Shown: positions 11,247 to 24,550, numbered from the stretch's first letter. The stretch is 64,000 nt of DNA from Ceratorhiza oryzae-sativae (GCA_030998015.1 JARWMV010000241.1:372001-436000), one strand, 5' to 3'. Program-made: numbers and translations. The notes: generated from the letters alone by a model not told the origin.

Positions 11247-12292
11247 GGCGGCAAGGCGGTTTAGTAGTGCACTACGACCGCCCAGGAGCTTCTTGATACC
11301 AGCAGCGGCATTTGCTCCCTTGGCCCCCTTAGCCTTGGCACCACCCTTAGCAGCGGCAGCCTTGGCACCGGCCTTAGCACCACCCTTTTTCTTCCTGGCC
11401 AATAGGGTGACAGCTCTTGAGGCACCTCGAGAGCGAGTACCAGACTGAGCAGCGGATTGAACACCAGCGCCTGACTGAGCATTGGTGACGACTGCGCAGG
11501 AACCGAAGGGTCCAGCGGGGGTAGCGTTCCGGCAGCGAACGACGCAAGCATCCCCGTTGGGTCCACCCGCGCACTGCATTCCACTGTTTCCAGAAAACCG
11601 TCAAGTTTGAATCACATGAAAAGGGGAGGAAGGACACGTACGCGGGCATCTTGACGTTGAGAGGGAAGTCCTTGGCGGTTGCGGTCGAAAGACCAAGGAA
11701 TGCACCGGGGACGTTTTTGGTCACGGTGGCCTTTTGGAACGTGTTTCCACCGTCCGCCGAGACATCGCAAGTATATGGACTGAAAAATGATACGGGATTA
11801 GTTGTATAAACGGGTTAGAACTGAGTAGAGTGCGTACCCAGCGCCATCTTGGTTGACCTGGTGGAGAGTCATCTGGATTTCTCCATTCGCATTGGCAGAA
11901 GGAATCCCGGCGGAGGAAGCGGCTAATCACACCAGATTGTCCATCAAAGCTTAATGATAGTTAATCTTATGACTTACCCTCGATCTCGGCAGCCATGTCG
12001 ATAGCGCCGTTTTGGTTAGTGCGGCCGCAAGGACCGACCTTGCCAGACTGGATTTCCCGGTCACGAATGATGCTTGTATCCCGCTATCGAACTCAAGGTT
12101 AGTGCTGCCTCTACTAATTAGATCGAGAGAACGAACCTGGAAGGGGTTGGCACGAGTCCCGTCACGAGGAGTGGTGGTGTCGACACCCATGGGAATACCA
12201 GTGATGCCGTTGGCGCCTTTGACTTCGGTGATCACGCCGTGGGCAGCGACGAGAGAGGCAAGGGCAGAAAGGTAGAAGATGCGAGTGTACAT
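10841..12292 (-). CDS. Egh16-like (DUF3129) secreted protein A with KR-bounded C-terminal repeats
   Basis: Secreted family linked to infection structures in plant pathogens (Blumeria Egh16, Magnaporthe GAS/MAS proteins). Seven exons, complement of 12137..12292, 11978..12083, 11838..11922, 11642..11779, 11191..11583, 11016..11126 and 10841..10955, give 367 aa with all phases consistent. The signal peptide (IFYLSALASLVAA) is followed at once by His-Gly, so the mature protein probably starts with His. Family motifs: VKGANGITGIPMGVDT, RDTSIIRDREI, GPCGRT, MTLHQVNQDGAGPYTCDVS, CAGGPNGDACVVRCRN, GPFGSC. The tail is Lys/Ala/Gly-rich, then three KR-containing modules, the last two each on its own exon. 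Exon sizes 156, 106 and 85 nt are identical to those of paralog B at 34487. Confidence 0.92.
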
Positions 12293-12980
12293 GTTGAAGG
12301 GTATGAAGAAATAGGGATTAATTAGAGAGCAAAGAGGGCGTTCGTAGAGTTGAGGCACAGCCTGAATGTGAATGTGACTAGCACTAAGCCGGTTGGACTA
12401 GCCTGCACGTTTCAAACCAGGTCAATTGGTGGTTGGATGACCGAGAAGAGCTGCTACTCACCAAAGAGCAAAGAAAGTGAACCTGCACGAGAGGAGAAGT
12501 AGCTGGAGCTGAGGAACCAACGGCCATCGACTTGCTCCTCTTATACCGTTCGCAACTGCTCCCGCAATGTAGCCTTGAGTATGGACAATGCGCTCCATGG
12601 GTGAGAAAGAAGACTAAACCCCGACAACCGAGGCGGCGGATCAGACGACAAAGTGGCCATCCGCCGCATTCAAGTCAACAAATGCAGCATTCACGTTCGT
12701 TCGAATGGCGGTTGTAACACCGGGAGCAGTCGTCGCTAGGATCCGGTACTGAACGCGAAAATGAGAATATCCAATCCCGCATTTTTCGGTGAGCGATAGC
12801 TACAGCATCGTACAGCCTCCACCCAAATAACAACAGATCGCCAATGTTTGAGAGTGCGGATAGAGCTCGAGGATCAAAGGTGTCGTCGTCGGGACGTCAA
12901 GTGACCCCTATTGCCAATTGGAAGAACACAACAGAGCCCCTGGACACAAACAGGCTCATGAGCGCCACAGCGACCACCAT
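12293..12980. other. Divergent promoter region (Egh16-like A / Swc5)
   Basis: Shared upstream region of two divergently transcribed genes. A TATAAG-like sequence occurs on the minus strand near 12541. No coding feature is supported. Confidence 0.5.
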
Positions 12981-14001
12981 ATGCCCGAACCCCTTGCTCT
13001 CAACTCGGCCATTCTCGACTCGGACGAGGAAGATGAAGAGTATGTCCCGGACGATCAAGGTAATTAATTACATTTAGTTTATTTCATTTTTGGCACCTGA
13101 GGATGAGCAGACTCAGACTCGGATGAAGATGTCAAGCGAGAAAACAAGAAACAACGCGTTGAAGAGCCAGATCCAGTCTCCACTAATGCTCTAATCGACA
13201 ACGCGTAAGCCCCGCTTTAAACTATGTATTTATTTGGAGTCATATTTTACTAAACAGTCAGGCCGCCACACGACCATTGACACAGTGCCCGTAATGCTTT
13301 GTGGGAATCGTTTCTAGAGTCAACAACGACAAGCACATCCAGGTCTGCTGAAGTTACACCAGCCCCGGAACCAAAGACCATTACGATCGAGAGGAAGCAT
13401 CGATTCGCAGGAGAAGATGTTATGTGAGTTGCCCAAGATCATACGCGTTTCGCTACGACCTAATATCATTGACGTTTTCTTCAGCGAGAAAGTCGAAGTT
13501 GCCGAAGATTCGGCAGAAGCCCGAGCGTGGAAGGGGAAACAATCCTACCTAGCGACCGAGCTACCACTTGCTCCCGCCGAACCCACCCCGGCCGCTACCC
13601 CAATCTCAAGCGAGCCCAGCCCTGGAGCACCATCCCGTCCGTCGTCGGCCGACCCAGCAAAGGATGAAGTGAAGCCCACCACGGCGAAGCCCAAGTTGGC
13701 GCCCAAGCCTCGAAAGTCGTTATCCAGCTTGGCGGCGGCAACCAAGCCCAAAAAACTCACAACTCTGGAGAAGTCCAAGCTGGACTGGCACACCCATCTC
13801 GCTACAGTGACACCCGAGGTAGGTAGCTGCCATACTTGTCACACACTCTGATACAAATGCATCTGCTCGCAGGAACGTGACGAACTAGAACGTAATAGGA
13901 AAGCGGGAGGGGCTGGGTACTTAGAGAAGGTTGAGTTTTTGGCTCGCGTAGGCGAACGAAGAGAAAACGCGTTTGAAGATAACAAGCGAAAGCGACGTTG
14001 A
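12981..14001 (+). CDS. SWC5: Swc5/BCNT (CFDP1) subunit of the SWR1 chromatin remodeller
   Basis: Acidic protein that helps the SWR1 complex exchange H2A for H2A.Z. Exons 12981..13059, 13111..13204, 13286..13423, 13485..13818 and 13873..14001 give 257 aa with consistent phases. The N-terminus is acidic (DSDEEDEEYVPDD, then DSDSDEDVKRENKK), as expected for histone H2A-H2B binding. A middle block has ALWESFLEST. The C-terminal BCNT-C domain is clear: TTLEKSKLDW near residue 195, then ERDELERNRKAGGAGYLEKV and EFLARVGERR, the conserved WxxH...GYLEKxxFLxRV pattern. Length is typical of fungal Swc5. The ATG at 12981 starts the acidic region; the same frame is open further upstream without a better ATG. 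Confidence 0.9.
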
Positions 14002-17000
14002 AATGCCCACCAATTGGCTGGGATAGTCGACCCTCTACTATTCGTATTGTATGGGTCTTGATCGATGTCTTAGACGATGTTATTTCTACTTTGATCACTT
14101 CAGCCCATAACTTTATGACGATCTTTTCTACCCTGACGCACCCTCGTCTTGCACGTGATCCGAGACCATAACGCCTCACCTTCGGCTTCGCCGTTTCCAC
14201 AATCCCAAAGATGTCAGATAATGCAAAACGCTATGTTTTGGATGTGCTCACCTTTTCTATTTCATTACGATGAAATGCGGAAGAACTTGACAAAGTAAGG
14301 GGCAAGCGTACTCGGCACTTCTCAGATCTTCAGTTCTGATAGAGGCTTGTTCCTTCCTAGCCGAGCCATTTGTTTATTATTTTTGGATTGAATTTGTCCA
14401 TATTCTAAAATGCGGTACCTGTTTGAGCATCTCAAGCTATTTTGCGATTTCATTGATCCATTCGCCGATTCTTGGGGGAACAACTGAGCTCATTTATGAA
14501 GACCAACCCATAGCTAAGCATACTAGTTCAAGGTATACAAGTATGCGTGCATTTTTTTTTTCGTCATGTCTAACGTGATTACTTGACGAAACTCCATTTC
14601 CTAAGCTTTAGTCAGCGTACTCGACGTTTTTGGCCCATGCATCATACAGCAGAAACCCAACACGCGCGGACATGCGACTCTACCCTTGACTGTGCTATTG
14701 GTGGGATCGTGCAACTCGTATCGCTTGGCTCCTGTACCTTTTTGCTCCCGCTTGCTTCAGTAACCTGTTGTGTTGATTTCTTCAGTACGTGGAGCTTCGG
14801 ATTGGTATATTAGACGACTCGCTGGCGCTCTCCAAGTACCGATGGGGAACCCCACTGGCCACCTTTGCATTCTAAAGTGTCATTTAGTACGGGTACTCTG
14901 ACACACTAGAGATAGTGCTAACCCTCGTATGAGGTGCCCACGCGCCCGACAACGCTTCAGTGCGCTCGAGGGGGCTGTGTGAGGAATGCCCAGTCCGCAG
15001 CAATGTCGTGTTCATGTCTAACAAAGGTATAAACCCGCTCTTATCTCCCAGGTACGGGTAGTCGGACTCGCATTTATATGACCTAGTCGTGCGACCACAT
15101 GGTCTTCATTCATCACTAAATCGAATCCGACCTATCATATGGCCCCTATCTCTGCATGCTTGCTCGCGCGTCAACAATTCTCCCCTTACCCCACGGCATT
15201 CACCCATTACTGCCGCGGCCTTACAGGTGCTCATCTGACAAGCATTCAGCCAGGTTAGCGCGGCCATGGTCGGTCAGGTGGGCATCTTATCCCACGTTTG
15301 GCACGTTTTCTAAGCTAATTCGAATCGCTTGGAAAGACCATGTGACGTCCCGACGGATGGATTGCGTATTCGGCTGATTCTTTTTGATACTGTTGATACT
15401 GAGTTGAAGTTTATAGGCATCAGATTGCTTGCAGGAGCGGATCTTTCGCTCCCCTTCGCCCCTACCCTCTTGATCCTTGGCTCGCGGCTCCTGAGATGGC
15501 CCTCCTGAAAGCAAATGTTGAGGGAGCTTCGATGGTCCGGGGATATATTATCGATTATTTTTCCTAGCCACGGCTTGGTCGCCACTGCCCGAAATTTGCG
15601 GTTCGACGGCAGCGGCCCCACGACTCAGATTTCGAATATGATGTCACTTAATACTTCGGCTGTTGTAATATGGATGGTATCAGGGTCGTAGGTTATATGA
15701 GCCTTATTTGTGCGTCCCTTGTTGCTATTGAACCAGGTCTGAAATTTGTTGCTAATCATTTTTATCCTAGTCAGCGACTGCCGTGTTTTGTTTACGACGG
15801 GCCCTATCCCAAGCTTTATGAATTCCTTTGATCCTGATTAGTGTACGACCAGTAGTACTATATGAACATAACCCAACCCTTGCTGCGCAGAAGATTCCAC
15901 TTATCATCAACCTTTGATCCTGGTATAGTCGACTATTCAAACATGGGTAAGTATGATATGAAGGCGACTACTCTATGACCCCTAGGGCTGATCTTGCTAC
16001 TACATTAGTTCTAGACTTTGGTCTCCCCGTTGCTATTGGATCTACGTTATACTGCCATAAACCTGCTTCGGCTCAAATGTCTTTCCGAAGAGCATCCCGG
16101 GGTTGAGGGGGCAGGAGATTCGCGGCCAAAGCTGTGGGCACCGGGCATAGAACCAAGCGGTTCGAATATATCTTTGGTACGCAACGATGTACAGAATATT
16201 GTTCTGGAAATTAGGTGCGTCTCGTTGCGCATTCGAATTTGCTGTCCAGGCAATATACAAGGCTGATTTGGGGTGTCTAGGTCTTGCTTACACATATAGC
16301 CTTTAGCAGTTGGCAACCGACAAAGTCCCAGGCATCGAGAGGATACCTCACTAGAGCACTTCGACGCTTTCTGCTGCCGCAAATTAGTTTGGCACACACT
16401 CATATGGATCCTGATAACCCCTTCTAGCCTGTCTTCCCCACACTGGAGACATTCCCTATCGCGCGTGCCTTGGGGTACTTCGATCATCGTTGCTACCCCG
16501 CAGCTCGCTTTGGGCTGACGGCAGTATCTGGGGGGCACACCCCGCGCTGGGTGTTATCTCACTTGTTCAACATTATCGTCGACATTCTGTTCTGACCGTG
16601 GAAGAACTCGGCCATAGGCCGACCGGTATGTCCACTTGGTATAGTCTCGCAACAAGAATTCGATGTTTAGCGCGTCGCATGGGGGGTTCTTCAATATCGC
16701 GCGTGTTCGGAACGGTCCTATTTTGTGAACTCATACCTCAATCGGGGTACGACTGGGTCGCCTCGGCAACGAGCGACTGGATCACGACTCGGCAATGTCC
16801 GACCAATCATCGAATGGGGGAACTTCCAGCACGCTTAGGGCAGCCAAGATGTGGAATCCATTACCTTCCAGCCAGATCTACATGCTTGTTCCTCTGAAGA
16901 GACATTAATGCGGAACTCAGCGGGTTTATCCGTGTGGGGTGCTGACAGCTTGCTGATGGGGCAATATGGGGGGATGCGTTCGAGCTCGTTGTAGGATGGG

Positions 17001-20000
17001 AAGTACCTATCTGTACTGTCGACGATGTGGGTTCAAGGTGGGGTAGACCTGCCTATTCGTCATAGGTGTCTCATAAGACAAACATGGCAACCCTTAATTA
17101 GATGGGTAACTTGCGACCAAATCTTTGAATGGCAAAACTCCGGCAAGGTTTCAACCAAACAGGTAAGCTTTTGTAAAAATACGTTCTGTGCCGAGAGAAG
17201 GCATCAATGTACTGAAAAAGGATACTCCGGTTCTTAGTTCTGAGCGTTACATCACAATCTGCGAAATGCTTCGAAGGCCGCCCTGGACATGAAGGCTCCA
17301 ATCCAGATCCACTCGTTCGACAAGGGACTGATCAGGAGCAAAGGGCCCGGAATTCATCTGGTGGCTCTGGACTGGGTCTATCTTGTGGAGCTGTCAACCA
17401 AACTGCCCTCTGCCAAGGCGATATAATTTCAGCGGCCAATCTTGGAAGCTTGGTTGTACACATGCATTTCGTCATACCGTGTGCTCCCGCACGCGGGAAC
17501 CATGCGTCTGGTCTCCCACTCGATGGGCGCTGTGAGATTCAATCTGCGATCTGCATGGTCCTGCAGGGCCCCGGGGACTGGTCATCCAAATCGAATTTCT
17601 ACCTCGACTTCCTGCGATATTCTCTCACAGTATCGGCAAAGAGCCGTAACGGTTGCCCGGATAACCGCTAGGCAGTGATGGTCCCACTTTATTTCCTGCA
17701 TACGCCGCATCAATCATGCGCGGGATTATTCGGGTTTACTCTGGTCGATTGCTGGACTCGACTGTTGGACTGAAGTTATGCTGGCACGGACCAAATCTGC
17801 ATCCAGCTCGTCCACAGCTCGCTCCCGGACCGGTATCAATATGATGAACAGGGTACCTATTGTTGTGAGTAAATGAAAAAGTTTGTTGCGTCAATAAAGC
17901 TCGGTGATATTACACGCTCATGTTGACTCGTTAGGGTTGCTGGAAAACTACCGACCGCCTCATTTCAGACGAATCAGATGTGCGTCGGGAACGCGAACTC
18001 CATCTGGCGGCGACCCGCCAACCATGCTTGCTGCTGTCAGCCGGCTATCATACCAACGTTTTCCCTTTTTTTTCTCTCTTTCTTTGCGACGGCTGTTGAG
18101 CGCATTCCGCGTCTGGTTCGCGCGTGTATTCAATAATACCGGCCCCTGAGTTTGCGCTCGAAATCAAAGTCAAGAATTCAGGACAGAAACACGCGTATCT
18201 AGAATCTCACATCTCAACACGTCTATGGTTATACGACATGGGCTCAACAAGGGTAACGTGCTACACAAAACTGGATCCCCCACTCTGGCCCCAGGTGATC
18301 GGAGATCGATCTTGCCATATTGGGAGATGGCAGTCGGGGAGAATTCTGCGGGATATGGGTTTGACAGAGGCTCCGAGTTCCTCCCGCCGCCGACACCCAA
18401 TGGAGAGTGCTCCCGGCGGGGTCGGTACTGGGATACATGCGTGGCAGAAGCTTGGGTATGCACATAGGAGGGTGGGTTGGGGGCAAAGGTAAGCGGGACA
18501 TGGCGTGTGTACCTATCTTACTCCATGATCACGCTAGGATCGGGTCATCCGGGGGCGGGTCCGTTGAGCGGTGTGCCTATTGTCGAGATGGTGGGCCGCG
18601 GCGAGCGAGCGGCTAGGTCGTGGATGACTAGACGCTCACGTTGGACGGCATGTCCATCAGAAATAAGGCTGAGGTAAATTGTGATGCATATAGTGGTGTC
18701 ATCTGGGGTAAGCCCCCTGTTTACCGTCTATACCAATGTTGTCCTCCACCGTGTTTCTCCATGGAAATAATCATCTGGTTGTATTCACCCCACAATGACC
18801 CCACGAGTATTCGAGTGAATGGATGGCTTTTGATCGCGATGACGATTTATAATGATGATTTTGGACAGTATACGCTAAGCGTCGGGCATTCGTGCATGTT
18901 GACATGTGCCCAGGAAGACTGTGCTGGCAGACAGCTGGCAATGTGCAGACAGGTGGCGCTCTTGCTTGAACCTTTTGCGTTGATCTCTATGCGTCCGGGT
19001 CGCTGCTCACCGTTTCAGGACACTTGCGATATGGCCTTGTCTGAATGGAACGATCGTCAGGCCGAAACAGGCGTGTCGTTCTCGTCTCGCGCGGTAGTCT
19101 CCTCCTGGTCTCGACACCCCACCCGGCGACCTGATCTACAACCAAAAGCTGGACGATGATATTGAGCTAGACTATACATAGGACGTCGTTCTGGCTAGTT
19201 GGCCTTCGCGATGCGCTGTTGTCGTATGCTCAAGCTCGGAATTCGCCGGTTCTCTCGTGCGAAGTGCTTCCGAGAGACAAAAAAAAAAAAAAGTCCGCTC
19301 GGGTGGTTATGTCATCGTGTATTTGGTGTGTGGGCAACTCGGGTGCCTCTTGAAATGATATAATTCGAATTTATCCGCTTTGCACAGGCGTGCCTAGGGA
19401 TGTGGGGGACAGCTCATTTCGTGGCATTGGCAAGGGATTTATTTTTTTTGGCCACTGCAGTCGGGGCCGTGGACGATGGACTGGAACAAGGTTAAGCATC
19501 CCAATAAAAGTGGGCCCCGGCGATGGGGCCCCGTTGGGCTTTCTTAGTGCCCCGTCTCCCTTCTGGTTCTATTCCAGTGTTCTATCCCTTTCTCTTCAAG
19601 ACACCCTGCTTCCCTGTTTGCACATTTCTCTCGAGACCGTAACTCGTATAGTGGATCGCACGATCTTCGCCATCAGAAATAGAGGAAAATGTTGAATTTA
19701 CTATACTCTGTTTGAAAGGCTGGAGAAGGATGCATGTGAAATCTCGATATCCCAAGATGTGCTGAAGAGATAGCTGTCTCCAGGCGATTGAATTGACGAT
19801 CATGTTCCCTGGGGAGAGAGAGGGGGAGGTGCCTATTACCCCAGGCCAAAACGACGATGAGCCTGAAGTTTGACTTCGATGGCTTTGATGGGGTGATCTA
19901 CGTCGCGCTAGTGCATTGCGGGAACACGCAGCCGGCCGCGGGATGGTTCGTGTGCCTTTGGGACGATCTACATGGGGAAAGAGAGGCTGAGCGGACATAT

Positions 20001-21138
20001 CCTCAATAAAAGGCTTTATTTAGTGGCGTTTTGGCTTGGCTGCCGCACACGAAATCAAGATGAGACACGGCCTTGGATTAGTGTCGAGCATCGGCAAGGC
20101 AGGTAAAGGGGGGGGGGGGAGATACCCGTCGTGTATCGATCGTGGGTTTCACAGCGAGAGTGGTTTCATGATCATATGAGTGCTTTGATGGTGGCGCATA
20201 TTGCTGGAAAAGCGTTTCGGGTGGGTGGTTGTTGATAAAGCGCGCAGGGCCTGGCTGGGTTGTGGTTAGTGCGTGGTTGTTGCTATGTGCCCGTGGGAGG
20301 GAGTTGTAGTCTGCGGGAATGGCTCTGGGCGGGTTAGCGCGGTGTGTATGTGTGTGTGCGCGTGCGCGCGAGGGATGCAGGGTGGGGTGGTGGTCGCTGT
20401 ATGCGCAAACTGCCGGAGCGTGTGCGTCGGTGGCCAGGGTGGAGCTGAATCTAGGGGTTTAAGGTGTGTGGACCGATATGGAACTGTCGGGAGATGATGG
20501 GTCGCTGGGAGCGGGCGCGGATATATGAGAGAAGCTCGGAAGGCGGGTCAGGAGAGACAAGCGTGAGCAGACGGGGTGCGACCAACGATGCATGGTATTC
20601 ATTTTGGATTGGATTTCAAACTGCGCTAGACTACGTACACGGACAAACGTAAAATTTTCACACTGGAGAATGATGACGCGGGAAGGAGATATGGGACAAA
20701 GTCAGGGACATTAAGAGTGAGAGTATGGTTAGACTTTGCTCGTGCGGTGTTGCTTCTTTGCTGGTGCGATTGGGCAATGCGGACGTACGCCGGGGTTTTA
20801 GGGAGGAATGTCGATGGCTTCGGCGGATGGCCAGAGGGTGTGTGTGTGTGTGTGTGGGGGGGGGGGGGAGGGGGGATGGTGGTCCCCGTCATGGCTGCTG
20901 TCGGTTGGATGGCTGGCGTTGCGGATGGCAGTCTCGAATGCAGGCGTGTGCGCGCGCGCTGGACAGACCCGATTGCAGGTCGATTGCAGCAGGGCCGATG
21001 GACTGAATCGGGGTGGGGACCCATGGGGAGGCTAATTCCCCGGGCGAGGGGACTGGGGGTGTCTGGGGGGTGCCCGGAGACTCGGTGCTGTGTGCGCGTG
21101 TTTGGGCACGGGCCGAGGTCCGCCTGCTCTCGACGACG
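14002..21138. other. About 7 kb without a recognisable gene
   Basis: No frame over about 170 codons, no domain, no phase-consistent exon chain that I could find. It contains A/T homopolymers (14551, 19279, 19441) and, towards the right, increasing G content with a 13-G run near 20107 and GT/G microsatellites at 20838. It may hold decayed repeats or a long upstream region of the bHLH gene. A non-coding transcript cannot be excluded. Confidence 0.5.
20838..20876. repeat. (GT)n-(G)n microsatellite
   Basis: About nine TG dinucleotides run directly into a long run of G interrupted once by A. It lies about 260 bp upstream of the bHLH start codon. Purine/GT tracts like this can form G-quadruplex or Z-DNA; whether it regulates the gene is unknown. 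Confidence 0.85.
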
Positions 21139-23133
21139 ATGGCATTCTACATATCCCAGCCCAAGGTGCGCCAGGCCGGATTCGAGCTTCCGGCAAAGGA
21201 CGAGGAGCGCCAGCCATCGCCCGGTGTGTATATAACCCGCACCCCGCCGCCAGCTCCCACATCTGACCTCTGACATGCTCGCCCTCCCGCCCCGCCGCCG
21301 CCCAGCCCCCGCCTACGACCCCTCGATGTACTTTGCCCACAACAACTTTGGCTCCCCCTTTGGCGCATTCGACGCCCGCCTCAAGTACCCCGCCGGCGAG
21401 CACACCGTCGACTTTGTCGACACCCTCTCCAGCCTGGTCCGCGTTTCCCCGCTTCCCCGCCTCCCGCCTCCCCGCTCCCCCCCCCACCCACAGATCTCCG
21501 AGAGCGACGCCCGCAACGCCGCCAACGCTGCCAACGGCACCCCCGCCGCCAACCACGCCTTCCACACCCAGCCCCAGCCCAACCCGTTCGACCCGCACCA
21601 GTTCCCCCACGCGGCGTCCAACCACCCGATCCTGTCTCCGACCGGCGGTGCGTTCAGCCCGGGCAGCCACCACCTGCACCACCACGCCCACCATCTGCCC
21701 GCATCGGCCCCGGCCACCTCCCACCCGTCGTTCTTCGACTCGGCCGCCCACGACTATGCGTTTCTCCGCGGGCCCCCGACCGACCGCGCGGACACCCCCA
21801 GCCTCGCGTCGCCCACGACCGCCGACTCGCCCTACTCGCAGACCGCACCCCAGAGCTCGATCGCGCCGTCCAAGCGTGGGTCCGGCTCGGGTGCCTCGCG
21901 CTCCCGGTCCCGCGGTCCCGCCGCGGCCTCGACCTCGCGCTCGCGGGCCCGCAAGCGTCTGAGCGTGAGCTCGCCGAGCCCGCCCCCGAGTGCCTCGAGC
22001 GCGGTGCTTATCCCCAGCCAGAACGCATGGTACATCCCCGCCGCGCACGGCTCCCAGGTCGAGAGCAGCTCGTCGTTTGGCTTTGCCCTCGGCTCGCACG
22101 GCACCCCCTCGAGCCTGACCATGCCCATCGCCGGCCAGAGCCCAAAGAGCCTGGGGGCAAAGATGTCCGTGGCCGAGGACATTGCCCAGAAACAGTGAGT
22201 CATCAGCGTGTGTGTGTGCATTTGGAATTCCTCTCATCCTCATCGATTGTGCGCACCAGGGCCCAGCTGCTGTCCGAAAAGCGCCGTCGCAGACGCGAGT
22301 CGCACAATGCCGTCGAACGCCGACGACGCGACAACATCAACGAGAAGATCTCCGAGCTCAGCACCCTCATCCCCGAGTGCTTGCTCACCGACAGCCCCAC
22401 TCCGGGTGGCGGCAAGGACGACGTGCTCGGACCCGTCGACGAAGAGGGCGCCAAGGAAGGACCCAAGGCCAACAAGGGCATGATCCTGCGCAAGAGCGTC
22501 GACTACATCAAGTGAGTGTCGGCCGAGGCGTGTGTGTGTGTGTGGCTTGGTACTCGTTGATTCTGACCGATGACGCCCAGATACCTGCAGCAGCTCGTGC
22601 GCGCCCAGGCCTCGCGCAACCGCGAACTCGAGGCTCAGCTGTCGCAGTTCCGGGGCACGGATGCGACGGGTTCGGATCCTGCCGCCTCGCTTCTGGCGGG
22701 CCTCGGTGGCGCCGAGGGCGGTGCTTCGCATCTCGACTTTGACGGGCTCTTGAAGATCCCGAACGAGGATGGCGAGGATGCGACCATGAACACCGACATG
22801 CTCGGCAGCGATCTCAGCCATCGGGTCCTCGCTGCGCTCGAGGCGACCCCGGATCTGGCTACGGTCGGCTCGACGGGCGAGAGCCCGAGCGTCGATGACG
22901 GCATGGACGACGACGAGGAAGACGGGGGCGACGAGACCGAGCGCGGCCGACAGCCCTCGCGCCGTGGGCGCTTTGGCGAGTACCCGAGCCTGAGCGTCGG
23001 CAAGAGCGCCAAGGTCGAGGAGGTGGACGAGTCGTGAGTTGGGCACATGTTCTCTCGGCCAGATCGCATGCTGATTTGCGTTTTTGCGTTTGATAGGGCG
23101 CTGAGCGTCGCGAGTGAAAAGATGGAAGACTGA
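21139..23133 (+). CDS. bHLH transcription factor
   Basis: DNA-binding regulator. Exons 21139..21223, 21306..21436, 21494..22194, 22260..22511, 22581..23033 and 23097..23133 give 552 aa. The basic region is [20 protein letters not shown] with the His-Glu-Arg (H5, E9, R13) pattern of factors that bind CACGTG-type E-boxes, as in the USF/MITF/TFE group. Helix 1 ends at STLIPECLL; helix 2 is [18 protein letters not shown], running into a short coiled coil ([11 protein letters not shown]). The loop is unusually long (about 35 residues, Gly/Asp/Lys-rich). The N-terminus is His/Pro/Ser-rich, the C-terminus acidic. The 57-bp intron 21437..21493 is a multiple of three with no stop and could be retained. 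Coding DNA is far more GC-rich than its neighbours. Confidence 0.88.
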
Positions 23134-24550
23134 GTGTATGCGCCGGAAACGACACGACCCTATGCCCGTCCCTTGTGCATGCCGCCGATATCTTATTTAA
23201 TTGCCGAGTGGTGCATTACGATAGCCTGGCTCCCATAGTTTTTTTTTTAGTGTTTGGATCCTGCGTTCGATGTGTTCTCGCACGTCCTGTGACGGAGGAG
23301 AGAATGAGATCCAATAGGATGTGTGAAAAAAATGTATAACTATATTTACCAAGCCGTGTATAAAATGCATCATGATTCCAGTGACATGCAGCGTGTGACG
23401 CCAAGCCGAGCTGAGGGGGAGAGGGAGGAGGTGCGGGCGTCAGGCCTGGCTGGGTCTTTAACGCACAGCACAAGAAGAGAGCACAGAAGGGGAGGGCCAC
23501 ACGGCGCGAGCTCACCGCGATAAGATTATATTCGACCCCGCAGTGTTCACACCGCAGGACCAGGTGAACGAACCCCGCACGGGCCAGGCGTCACGAGGAT
23601 GCGGGGGAGTATGCAATTCGTCTGTCGTGCTCAGCTCGCGACGTCACGCCAGTCGCCGTCCTGGGCCTAGTCGCGGGTCAGATGACTGGCTCCAGGCGCT
23701 TCGCTGACAGCCACGGACGTCAGCAGGGGGGGGGTAGTAGGGGGCAGCATAGGGCAGCAAGTATGGGGCCACCAGGGACAGTCGGACGCCCGCCGGCCAA
23801 CCGCCAGCGTCCGTCTTATATCCACCCACACTCGGATTGCGCCACGTGCGGCGAGGGCTGCAGATGACCCGCGACGAGCCTCTAGCGTCCTTTCCCCGCA
23901 GTCATCTGAACCGCCAGTGCAGATCATGTGGTTCACCACACACGTCCCAAGCCACGACAAGCTCCCGATTCCGGGAATGTGCGTACGCCCCGCGGGAGGC
24001 GCCTCTTCTCGACACGACCGATATACCGCGAATAGCACATGTCCTACGTGGCGCCGCAGTGTATCTCGCTCGGTGCATGTCCCCAATCCTCTCAAGACTC
24101 GCGAGCTCGCGGCTTCGATTTCGTGCTACCGCTCCACGCGAACGTGATTGGTTTTTTTTTTTACCGATTTCGGAGAAAGCGCTGCCCGCGTGATGGCGAT
24201 GCGAACGCGGTCGTTCATTTCTCGGGTGGTGGCGGGGACCGAGTCGTCGATTTGTACAATCGAGCACGGTTGGCTTCGCTAGCGACAACCTGTCCCTGGG
24301 GTTTCCTCGGAGGTCTATGTAAGCGGTTTATTTATTTTTTGGACAAGTCGACTGGCTAGTCTGTACCTCCATGGGCTTTGCCTGTACGTGGCCTGGGCTA
24401 TGCGGCCCGGTGAGCGTGCTAGGAAATTAATAGAGATTTTTCAAATATTATATACACGAGCAGAAATGCATGGAGCCCAGCGTCACATGCAGCAAAGCAC
24501 TTGGGGGGAGTACCTAAGTCGAATAGCCAAGAACCCAAGAGTGTATATAC
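23134..24550. other. Intergenic, nothing supported
   Basis: GC-rich near the bHLH gene, grading to normal composition. Only short open frames on both strands. Confidence 0.5.

Noticed and set aside
13802..14200. 132-codon minus-strand frame
   Set aside because: Overlaps the conserved last exon of Swc5 on the other strand.
21032..22243. 403-codon open frame on the minus strand
   Set aside because: It is antisense to the bHLH exons and consists of Arg/Gly/Ala-rich low-complexity sequence produced by extreme GC at third positions; no domain.
22240..23046. 268-codon minus-strand frame
   Set aside because: Antisense shadow of bHLH exons 4 and 5 and crosses their introns; no recognisable protein.
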